Source of the DNA: Symbiodinium natans
Taxonomy: Eukaryota > Sar > Dinophyceae > Suessiales > Symbiodiniaceae
Assembly: GCA_905221605.1 (NCBI GenBank)
Contig: CAJNDS010002090.1
Span: forward strand, 120,001-137,044
DNA length: 17,044 nt
Direction: 5' to 3'
A model generated the notes under the pieces. It saw only the letters and a list, made by a program, of their open reading frames with translations, was not told the origin of the DNA and did no database searches. Of this stretch, positions 7,218 through 13,563 are shown in pieces. The position numbers and the translations under genes are program-made. Every line of letters begins with the position of its first letter. The stretch's first letter is position 1.

Positions 7218-9026
7218 ATGCCCCCGCGGAAAAGACAATCGAAAACTTCGACTCTGCCTTCGTTCGATCTCGCCTCCAACATCTGCACAGAAGCTGATAG
7301 GCTGCTGCCTTCGAACTATGTCCCCATCTCGCATAAGAGAATGGACGAGATCAGAAACTACCGCTGGGAGAAGGGCCTCCGTGCTATATCAAGAAGCATG
7401 ATGGCCCGCCAATCGACAAGGCCGGTCTCGAGCCAGAGACAAGCGGATAAAGAAAGCAAGAGACTAGAAGAGCTGGGAATAAAAAAGCCTGGACTCACTG
7501 CAGAGGACTTAGCGGCCCTTCCTACCTCGGACGTGTACAAGAATCTGTCTTCGCTTTCCTTGATCTCGGTCGATGCTTCCCGACCGGCAAGCTCCAGCGT
7601 GAGGTCGCCTCCGAGGAGCGGACACAGGGAAGCGAAAACAGAACCATCCTCCTCATCTATGCTCCAGGCAGAGCAGGCGAAGACCTTCACGGCAGAGCCA
7701 ACACGAGAGCACGCACCGCAACCCTATGCGGGCCAAGGCGTGGGCAGGAAAGAAACCTGCAAGGAAGAGTCGGACTCAGACATACCACCCTGGGCGGACT
7801 CGAAGAAGTCGCGCTCATCTCAGTACACCGGTGCAGGAGTTGGACAAAAGGAGGCCTTCGTCAGGCAGCCACCCCCACCTCCATCTCCTCCTGCAAGACA
7901 ATCAGCTCCCGACCCAGGCCATCTTGAAGGCATCGCGCGCCTCACTTCCACAGAGGAGCTCCAGGTCGTCAATCTCACGCAAGCAGCTCCTCCTCCGCGC
8001 GAGTTCTTGAACTACCCGGTGCATCAAGGAGTGATAGTTCTTCCAGCAGCCACAGTTCAAGCTCGCGTGGCAAGCAAGAAGGAACAAGACAAGGGCAAGG
8101 CGGTCATTCACTCCTTCCCCTACTCCTACCCGCAGGAATTACCCTTGGAATTGGACGTTCATGTGCAAATTCGGAAATCGCAGGACGAGCAGGTCAGCAT
8201 GATTCTGAAGCTAAACCGCACAGCATCCATGAAGGGCGTCACCCGAGCTGTATACAACTTCAAAGGCGGGGAATTCTACTCGGTCTTCAAACTCTCTGTT
8301 GTTGCTCCCCAAGAAGAACAGGCCCAAGACGGACTTCAGGCTCATGAAGCGGAACTTGACTTGGCACACGTTTTTCCAGAGATGGTCCCGACGGTGGCAA
8401 ACGTCTTTGCTATCCAGCTCAGAGTGGCTTCCGCGGTCAATCCCCTGGATTTTCCCAAGTCTCCCACGCCGAGTGAGGTCTCCTCCTGGCGGGGAGACTC
8501 GGGCCCGCCGAAGTACCTCCTCATTCAGCAAGCCTACGGCATCATGGTGGAAAAGGTCCAGCCGCTGGATAACCTCCCACCGCATCTGCGTCCCAGCATG
8601 GACGAGTGCTACTTGCTGATTCTCCTAGTACTCAAATCGGCGCTTCTAGGATACTATGTACGAGACTGTGGATGGTCCAACCTGGGCAGACGAATCTCGC
8701 CAGACTCCAGCACGGATCTGCCCTTCTTTCTTGCTCTCGACACGTCGGCCTGGCACAAACGCACACCTCCAGCTCCTCAACAAGCCACAACTTCAACCGC
8801 AGATCACGTCCGAGGACTCTTCTCGACCCTAGAGTACCTGGCGGAGGACAGGCCGGCAATCCAGGCAGCCAAACAAGCCTTCACGCATCATCAGCGACAG
8901 GTCCCTCCTCTTGTACAGCACTTCTTCTCCCTGCTCCGAACTCCAGTGGGCAAAGAAAAGGCAGAGAGAATCTTTAAGGACACGTCTCTGGCGCTCTCTG
9001 CTGATGTGTGGGACGCCTTCAGCTAA
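7218..9026 (+). CDS. Protein with disordered N-terminus and protein-kinase-like C-terminal domain
   Basis: The ATG at 7218 is in a good context (GGACCATGCCC) and begins a basic stretch; ATGs at 7032 and 7140 are in frame but precede sequence that reads like untranslated DNA. Residues about 60-300 are charged, Ser/Pro-rich and disordered, with a short repeated motif at 170-180 and 203-213. Residues about 300-530 resemble a kinase fold: YSVFKL with Lys358 as the beta3 lysine, a helix with E377/E379, a hinge-like IQQAYGIMVEKVQPL, a helix, then RDCGWSN with D483 and N488 (the HRD-x4-N spacing), and LALDTS with D508 in place of DFG. A foldback element encodes about residues 414-427, in the loop just before the hinge strand. 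The kinase call rests on motif order alone. Active kinase, pseudokinase or small-molecule kinase are all possible. Confidence 0.75.
   Translation: MPPRKRQSKTSTLPSFDLASNICTEADRLLPSNYVPISHKRMDEIRNYRWEKGLRAISRSMMARQSTRPVSSQRQADKESKRLEELGIKKPGLTAEDLAALPTSDVYKNLSSLSLISVDASRPASSSVRSPPRSGHREAKTEPSSSSMLQAEQAKTFTAEPTREHAPQPYAGQGVGRKETCKEESDSDIPPWADSKKSRSSQYTGAGVGQKEAFVRQPPPPPSPPARQSAPDPGHLEGIARLTSTEELQVVNLTQAAPPPREFLNYPVHQGVIVLPAATVQARVASKKEQDKGKAVIHSFPYSYPQELPLELDVHVQIRKSQDEQVSMILKLNRTASMKGVTRAVYNFKGGEFYSVFKLSVVAPQEEQAQDGLQAHEAELDLAHVFPEMVPTVANVFAIQLRVASAVNPLDFPKSPTPSEVSSWRGDSGPPKYLLIQQAYGIMVEKVQPLDNLPPHLRPSMDECYLLILLVLKSALLGYYVRDCGWSNLGRRISPDSSTDLPFFLALDTSAWHKRTPPAPQQATTSTADHVRGLFSTLEYLAEDRPAIQAAKQAFTHHQRQVPPLVQHFFSLLRTPVGKEKAERIFKDTSLALSADVWDAFS
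7591..7619 (+). repeat. Foldback element 9 (inside kinase-like gene)
   Basis: Core GCGTGAGGTCGCCTCC with arms GCTCC (7591-7595) and GGAGC (7615-7619). It is read as VRSPP in the disordered N-terminal region. Confidence 0.75.
8458..8499 (+). repeat. Foldback element 10 (inside kinase-like gene, long stem)
   Basis: Core GAGTGAGGTCTCCTCCT (8471-8487). The 5' arm AGTCTCCCACGCC pairs with GGCGGGGAGACT over 12 bp with a single bulged A. It is read in frame as SEVSS. Confidence 0.92.
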
Positions 9027-9039
9027 TCTGCACTATGAA

Positions 9040-9072
9040 GCCATTTCGTGTGAGGTCCCCTCCTGAAACGGC
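9040..9072 (+). repeat. Foldback element 11 (after kinase-like gene)
   Basis: Core GTGTGAGGTCCCCTCCT (9048-9064). Arms GCCATTTC and GAAACGGC pair at seven of eight positions (one A-C mismatch). It begins 13 bases after the TAA. Confidence 0.85.
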
Positions 9073-9328
9073 ATGCCGGCATAAGCGTCCGGCACAAGCA
9101 CCCAAGCTGCCTTTTTCGACCCTCGCTACGGCACAAAAACAAGCTGACTGGTTTTCTAGGCCGGCTCACTGCGCATTCAGCGGAGCACGATGCCTGCGTG
9201 CTGCAAGACTTGCACAGCTCAGGTCACGAGTTCACAGGCTTGGGGCTCAGCCACTTACTCTGCTTCTAGCTCACAAACGCAAGGCTGAAGCAACATCTGT
9301 GCATGTGACTCCAGTCAATTCCATCCAA
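9073..9328. other. Gene-free spacer between two foldbacks
   Basis: Unremarkable sequence bounded by elements 11 and 12. A short GC-rich palindromic patch (GGCATGCC, 9070-9077) adjoins element 11. No convincing frame is seen on either strand. Confidence 0.55.
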
Positions 9329-9353
9329 TGTCGCGTGAGGTCTCCTCCTGACA
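9329..9353 (+). repeat. Foldback element 12 (before phosphatase gene)
   Basis: Core GCGTGAGGTCTCCTCCT (9333-9349) with arms TGTC/GACA. It ends 42 bases before the phosphatase ATG. Confidence 0.8.
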
Positions 9354-9395
9354 GTCATTTCAGATAGGCAAATAGCCCTCTGTGCCCCCTGCGCC

Positions 9396-10304
9396 ATGGA
9401 TCTGGCTGCTCCTTACATCAGGCTTCGAGGCCCGGAACACAGCGTTTGCCTTGAACGCAATGGCCTCTTCAGGATGCAAGACCCGGAACCGCGGTGCAAC
9501 TTCGAGCCATCAATCACCGACAACAAAGCAATGGACGATATCCACGCGCAGACCCAGACCGCCTTCTACAATCGAGTACAATGGACGACGCAAGATCACA
9601 GACTGGCATCGGAATGGAGCGCCCTGATGGCCGATCACCCGGATCATTCCTTCCCAAATTCAGTTGCCTACTGGCCAAAATGGGACTCCACGGTGGTGTT
9701 CCGGGATGACTACTGCACGCTGATGCTTGGCACCCAGCGCACGGCTCTCGACATACCTGAACTCAAAGCGCACCAAGTTGATATCATCGTGACTCTCAAC
9801 GCATCATCGCGCTTCAGGGAGAGTTATGACACAGATGCCGATTGGCAGTTCATGTACCAAATGGAGGGCATCTCCAACTTGCGCTACCATCTCTCGGATG
9901 TGCGCATCTCTCGGAACGATCAAGGCTTCCATGATGTGGTGTCAAATCTTGCCAGGACCTGGATCCGGATGATCGACGAAATTGAGGGCCAGGAGTGCAG
10001 CCGCACCAAACCGATGGTCATCCTGTTCCATTGTCTTGCGGGCATCAATCGCTCGACCTCCGCCCTCTGTGCCTACCTGATTGTTCGCTACCACCTCACT
10101 GCTCAACAAGCGATAGCGATTCTACTCTCGGCTAGGCCTGGTCAACGCTACTGGCAGGAAAGAGATCAATTCCCTCTCGCGCTTCACTGGCTCTCCAGAG
10201 AATGCAAGAAGTCTGTTCTGGGGTACCTATGCATGGCCTGTGGAGACGCATTCAGACCCACACCAGACGATGACCCTCAGGACATGGATGACTTCGACGA
10301 GTGA
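9396..10304 (+). CDS. Dual-specificity-type protein phosphatase
   Basis: A 302-residue protein starting at GCGCCATGGATC. The diagnostic element is the P-loop HCLAGINRST, with catalytic Cys213 and Arg219 in an exact CX5R arrangement, preceded by the hydrophobic strand MVILF and followed by the helix ALCAYLIVRYH, as in Tyr/dual-specificity phosphatases. Upstream, the segment LRYHLSDVRISRNDQGFHDVV matches the usual strand, general-acid loop and helix, with the Asp of LSD or of RND as candidate acid. VDIIVTLN fits an early beta strand. Family role: dephosphorylation of Tyr/Ser/Thr or other phosphate esters. The C-terminus adds a CMAC pair and an acidic tail. The stop TGA (10302-10304) lies within a degenerate foldback core. 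Its actual substrate is unknown. Confidence 0.88.
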   Translation: MDLAAPYIRLRGPEHSVCLERNGLFRMQDPEPRCNFEPSITDNKAMDDIHAQTQTAFYNRVQWTTQDHRLASEWSALMADHPDHSFPNSVAYWPKWDSTVVFRDDYCTLMLGTQRTALDIPELKAHQVDIIVTLNASSRFRESYDTDADWQFMYQMEGISNLRYHLSDVRISRNDQGFHDVVSNLARTWIRMIDEIEGQECSRTKPMVILFHCLAGINRSTSALCAYLIVRYHLTAQQAIAILLSARPGQRYWQERDQFPLALHWLSRECKKSVLGYLCMACGDAFRPTPDDDPQDMDDFDE

Positions 10305-10319
10305 GGTTACCTCAGAGCT
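10299..10319 (+). repeat. Foldback element 13, degenerate (supplies phosphatase stop)
   Basis: GAGTGAGGTTACCTCA keeps the TGAGG/CCTCA hairpin around a TTA loop but lacks the usual CTCCTG end and arms; GAGCTC follows. The TGA at 10302-10304 is the phosphatase stop. Confidence 0.6.
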
Positions 10320-10350
10320 CACAGCTCAAGCCATCGTTAATAGCGGCCCT

Positions 10351-10375
10351 GAACGAGTGAGGTTCCCTCCTGTTC
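10351..10375 (+). repeat. Foldback element 14 (before the Pro/Ser-rich gene)
   Basis: Core GAGTGAGGTTCCCTCCT (10355-10371) with arms GAAC/GTTC. It ends 15 bases before the ATG at 10391. Confidence 0.82.
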
Positions 10376-10390
10376 TACTGCTAACTGGCC

Positions 10391-11125
10391 ATGTCAGCGC
10401 CGGAGGAAGGCAAGCCACATCGAGAAACCCGACACAGAGAAGACAAACCCTCCAAAAGACGACATCCTCATGGCAAGAGGCATCAGGCGGACGCAGACTC
10501 CCGTCCGATCACGGAGGCTGACCTGGACTCTGAGGCTTCTTCCCTTCAGGATGATGACGACCTAGTGAAATCCCTGTCAAGGAGCTCCTCGAGACGGACA
10601 GCCTCTTCCCGGAACCAGCCCGCCCAGCTGGCCCCAGGAGGCCCGCCTCCGCCTACCCCCATAACAACCAAGGCACTCTCGCCGGCGAACCAGGCTCAGA
10701 CCGTACCCAAAGCCACCCAGCAGGCCTACCAGCCGTCGGGCCCCCCTGCCCCGACTCCGGTTCACCAGCCTTTCCCAGCGCAGGACCACTCAGGTCATAG
10801 CCCCCCTCCCACGGCGGCGGACGGTGCTCCCAGAACCACGGCACGTCCCTCCTCGACAAGTGGCACTTCAACGTCGGGGGCCTCAATGTCTCCCCCAGCC
10901 GCAGCTCATCCTCATCCTGCGCAAGAAGCTGCAACGCTAGTGGGCACCTGGATCATCACTCCTGGACCGATTGTCTCCCTTGCTCCTAACCCGTTCAGCC
11001 CGTGGTCTCCCCCAGCGCGCACCTCGGTACTGTCTGCCACAGGAAGCCCACTGCCTCCGGGCACAGTCCAGACCTGGATAATTACCGAAGGCCCACTTGT
11101 CCCAAGACGAGACCCGCAGGAGTGA
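10391..11125 (+). CDS. Disordered Pro/Ser/Thr-rich protein with a repeated TWIIT motif
   Basis: A 244-residue frame whose ATG lies 19 bases after a foldback core. Residues 1-35 are strongly basic and charged, about 36-75 are acidic and Ser-rich, and the rest is Pro/Ala/Ser/Thr-rich low complexity. The only ordered-looking pieces are two copies of a short motif, TWIITPGPIV at 186-195 and TWIITEGPLV at 228-237, which may be a binding motif. There is no recognisable domain. The stop TGA (11123-11125) lies in GAGTGAGG, the first half of the foldback core, but no second half follows. A complete foldback with a long stem lies 25 bases further on. A real gene is likely from its length and context, but low complexity reduces certainty. 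Confidence 0.6.
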   Translation: MSAPEEGKPHRETRHREDKPSKRRHPHGKRHQADADSRPITEADLDSEASSLQDDDDLVKSLSRSSSRRTASSRNQPAQLAPGGPPPPTPITTKALSPANQAQTVPKATQQAYQPSGPPAPTPVHQPFPAQDHSGHSPPPTAADGAPRTTARPSSTSGTSTSGASMSPPAAAHPHPAQEAATLVGTWIITPGPIVSLAPNPFSPWSPPARTSVLSATGSPLPPGTVQTWIITEGPLVPRRDPQE

Positions 11126-11134
11126 GGCATGCAC
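11120..11134 (+). repeat. Half foldback core at the end of the Pro/Ser-rich gene
   Basis: GAGTGAGG is the first half of the core and contains the stop TGA. Instead of CCTCCT it runs into GCATGCAC, which is the reverse complement of GTGCATGC at 11185-11192, on the far side of the next complete element. Confidence 0.45.
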
Positions 11135-11148
11135 AGAGCTCAATTTTG

Positions 11149-11188
11149 GCACTCCCTGCGAGTGAGGTCACCTCCTGCTAGGGAGTGC
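11149..11188 (+). repeat. Foldback element 16 (long stem)
   Basis: Core GAGTGAGGTCACCTCCT (11160-11176). The 5' arm GCACTCCCTGC pairs with GCTAGGGAGTGC over 11 bp with one bulged T. Confidence 0.93.
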
Positions 11189-11466
11189 ATGCGTCACTGC
11201 TTTCACCTTTTCAACCCAGCACTGTCTCAGAGACAAAATCCAGCCGCGCATTACCCTGCTACCGCTGCCTAGACTTAGTCCTCAACGTGCCACACCGAAG
11301 TCATGCTCTATGCTCCGACAAGCCAAGGTGGGATGCTCTACCACAGACAAAGCCGGCTCCTCACTCTTAGCCTTCCTCTGCAGCACATACTGCCGCAGCA
11401 AAATCCAGCTGATTCGAGTTGCCAAGAACTGATAGCTTTTCACCAACCCTCTCTCTTCAGGCTCAA
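11189..11466. other. Gene-free spacer between two foldbacks
   Basis: Bounded by elements 16 and 17. Short frames cross it but none looks like protein. The 10-mer AAAATCCAGC occurs twice (near 11238 and 11400), which may be chance. Confidence 0.5.
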
Positions 11467-11498
11467 AGGCAGAAAAGTGAGGTCACCTCCTGCTGCCT
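11467..11498 (+). repeat. Foldback element 17 (before tandem member 1)
   Basis: Core AAGTGAGGTCACCTCCT (11475-11491) with arms AGGCAG/CTGCCT, a perfect 6 bp set back by a few unpaired bases. It ends 25 bases before the ATG at 11524. Confidence 0.85.
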
Positions 11499-11523
11499 AG
11501 CCCCCCCTCTTAAACCCCGCGTC

Positions 11524-13155
11524 ATGTTGCACACATGCCCATTGCTCCCGCTACGACCAGACTCATCGACGATGCCAATGAAGTCCAAGCTCGCTGCACT
11601 AAACCTCTTCTGCAAGGCAATGCTGTACACAGGCAAGAGAACCAGTGATCCGGATGCAAACCTCTACCTCTCGGATGAGGCCAAAGGTCTTGCTCGACGA
11701 GAGAACTGTACGCTGGCTCCAACCCTGAGACTGGCAGCACGCAGCTACAACTGGATTCGACTTCTCTCCCAATCAGCTCAGCCTAATCTTCCCTTGCTGG
11801 CCGAAGCTGAGATGGCATCCCTATTATCACCCACGGAGCCTCCCCCTCATCTCAAGCACTACGAGGCGGAACGGAGCTCACTCACCTTGCACATGATACT
11901 CGAAACGGTGCATATCTACACTGAAGAGGAAACCATGGAGCCGGNNNNNNNNNNNNNNNNNNNNNNNNNNNNNNNNNNNNNNNNNNNNNNNNNNNNNNNN
12001 NNNNNNNNNNNNNNNNNNNNNNNNNNNNNNNNNNNNNNNNNNNNTGCAAACCTCTACCTCTCGGATGAGGCCAAAGGTCTTGCTCGACGAGAGAACTGTA
12101 CGCTGGCTCCAACCCTGAGACTGGCAGCACGCAGCTACAACTGGATTCGACTTCTCTCCCAATCAGCTCAGCCTAATCTTCCCTTGCTGGCCGAAGCTGA
12201 GATGGCATCCCTATTATCACCCACGGAGCCTCCCCCTCATCTCAAGCACTACGAGGCGGAACGGAGCTCACTCACCTTGCACATGATACTCGAAACGGTG
12301 CATATCTACACTGAAGAGGAAACCATGGAGCCGGACGACTTCAAGTTAGCCGCCCTTATCATTTCTCAGACTTTGTACAATCTGGGAATGGGCGGGCAAA
12401 CCGTCAGGGACATCGTCAATGGCGCTGCCCAGCATCTGCGCTGGATCCTACCCAGCGACTCTACAAGAGTTCTGAACGGAATTCACCTCTGTCTCTTCCC
12501 TTCGGATATCTCGCCGTGGCCGCGAGAGGCAGACACCAATCCACATACTCAAAGTGACGAACATGCATTGGGCATCCTTGACGCAGAAATTCACATGCTA
12601 CAGCGAGCGTCCAAGATCTACCGGACCATGGCCATGGTCGACTTCATGGTCGCCCAAGCAAGAGGAGCACGAGTGCCAGACGAAGTCTACCCCAGCGAAC
12701 CCTGGGACGTCCTGCGACAGGATCAAGCCATGGCACTTCTTTCCTATGCGGAGCACTTGACGGAACTCCATGATCTTCTGACCACTGATGCGTACCAAAA
12801 GATGCGTACAGACCTCCGCCTGGGCAGAACCTGGCTGTCGCGACCCATCACAGCATCTGAACTGACCTCGCTTGAAGCAATATGGCACAATACCACGATA
12901 CCAGAGAGCTTTGCCAAGCTACACCTCACCCTCCAGCTCAAAGGGCAAATTGCTGCACACCTTCCGGAAGACACCAGAGCACAGGACCGACTACTTACCA
13001 TACTCTCTCCCCTGGAGAATGATGTCCTGGACCAGGCCTTCCCCTGGATTCTGGCCTTCAAGATGCTCACGCCTGAGCGCAGGATGATATTCCGATATGC
13101 TCTTCTTACGGCAGCGGGCCCCTCGGCTACAGCGCCAGTTTCGCAGACCGAGTGA
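11524..13155 (+). CDS. Tandem family member 1: unrecognised helical protein, interrupted by an assembly gap
   Basis: First of four paralogues. The ATG at 11524 follows a foldback element by 32 bases; upstream codons in the same frame encode the foldback itself and are unlikely to be translated. Shared family features: LRLAARSYNWIRLL (compare IRIASRTCSFMKLL in the next copy), LQRASKIYRTMAM, and the C-terminal LLTILSPLENDVLDQAFPWILAFKMLTPERR. The frame contains 100 Ns (11945-12044) flanked by a 290-bp direct repeat. Removing one repeat plus the gap (390 bases, in frame) leaves 413 residues, matching the 412 and 426 of its siblings. The stop TGA (13153-13155) is the TGA of a foldback core. No known domain or catalytic motif is recognised. 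Confidence 0.75.
   Translation: MLHTCPLLPLRPDSSTMPMKSKLAALNLFCKAMLYTGKRTSDPDANLYLSDEAKGLARRENCTLAPTLRLAARSYNWIRLLSQSAQPNLPLLAEAEMASLLSPTEPPPHLKHYEAERSSLTLHMILETVHIYTEEETMEPXXXXXXXXXXXXXXXXXXXXXXXXXXXXXXXXXXANLYLSDEAKGLARRENCTLAPTLRLAARSYNWIRLLSQSAQPNLPLLAEAEMASLLSPTEPPPHLKHYEAERSSLTLHMILETVHIYTEEETMEPDDFKLAALIISQTLYNLGMGGQTVRDIVNGAAQHLRWILPSDSTRVLNGIHLCLFPSDISPWPREADTNPHTQSDEHALGILDAEIHMLQRASKIYRTMAMVDFMVAQARGARVPDEVYPSEPWDVLRQDQAMALLSYAEHLTELHDLLTTDAYQKMRTDLRLGRTWLSRPITASELTSLEAIWHNTTIPESFAKLHLTLQLKGQIAAHLPEDTRAQDRLLTILSPLENDVLDQAFPWILAFKMLTPERRMIFRYALLTAAGPSATAPVSQTE
11655..12334. repeat. 290-bp direct repeat around an assembly gap
   Basis: Bases 11655-11944 recur, identical as far as I compared them, at 12045-12334 (offset 390). 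The two copies abut the run of 100 Ns on either side. This is the signature of two contig ends that overlap but were scaffolded instead of merged. Removing one copy and the gap restores a gene of family-typical length. Confidence 0.95.
11945..12044. other. Assembly gap of 100 Ns
   Basis: A run of exactly 100 N, the conventional placeholder for a gap of unknown size, inside tandem family member 1. Confidence 0.99.
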
Positions 13156-13173
13156 GGTCCCCTCCTGGTCGGC
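13143..13173 (+). repeat. Foldback element 18 (supplies stop of tandem member 1)
   Basis: Core GAGTGAGGTCCCCTCCT (13150-13166). Arms GCAGACC/GGTCGGC pair at six of seven positions. The TGA in the core is the stop codon. Confidence 0.88.
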
Positions 13174-13526
13174 TACTTAACTAACCTAATCAACTTCTTT
13201 CTCACAAGAAGATCGACGATGCCTGCTGCTGACAGACAAAGGAGAATTATTCCCGCTACTCTGCGCCTCTCCCAAACACACATCTAGACCGTCTCACCCC
13301 TCTCCCTCTCCGTGCCGAGCCTCAGGTCCTTAACCAGAAAGAGGGAAACACGCACCAGTGCCAGCGCCTCAGCTCTGCCCACCTTAAGCTTGAACTCTGC
13401 TGCGCAACCCCACCCCTGCAGCTTAGCCCGAGAGAGGCCTTCCTTGAAAACTTCACCTCCTGGTTGCTTACCTTCGGCTTCAAAGCACCATGGCAGCTGT
13501 GTTTGCTCCGGCTAACATCAGAGCCT
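13174..13526. other. Gene-free pyrimidine-rich spacer between two foldbacks
   Basis: Bounded by elements 18 and 19. C/T-rich, with a small unrelated hairpin CTTCTT (13194-13199) / AAGAAG (13206-13211). No gene is seen. Confidence 0.55.
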
Positions 13527-13555
13527 TCATACGAGTGAGGTCCCCTCCTGTATGA
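13527..13555 (+). repeat. Foldback element 19 (before tandem member 2)
   Basis: Core GAGTGAGGTCCCCTCCT (13533-13549) with arms TCATAC/GTATGA, a perfect 6 bp. It ends just before the chosen ATG at 13564. Confidence 0.9.
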
Positions 13556-13563
13556 GCCTGACC

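Noticed and set aside
9030-9056. Possible relic of a dinoflagellate spliced leader (AGCCATTT)
   Set aside because: Only eight bases match, and the rest of the leader does not follow. The segment is better explained as the foldback arm.
12598-12888. Repeated CCATGG-type ATGs within tandem member 1 as internal starts
   Set aside because: The sequence on both sides aligns with the paralogues as one continuous protein.
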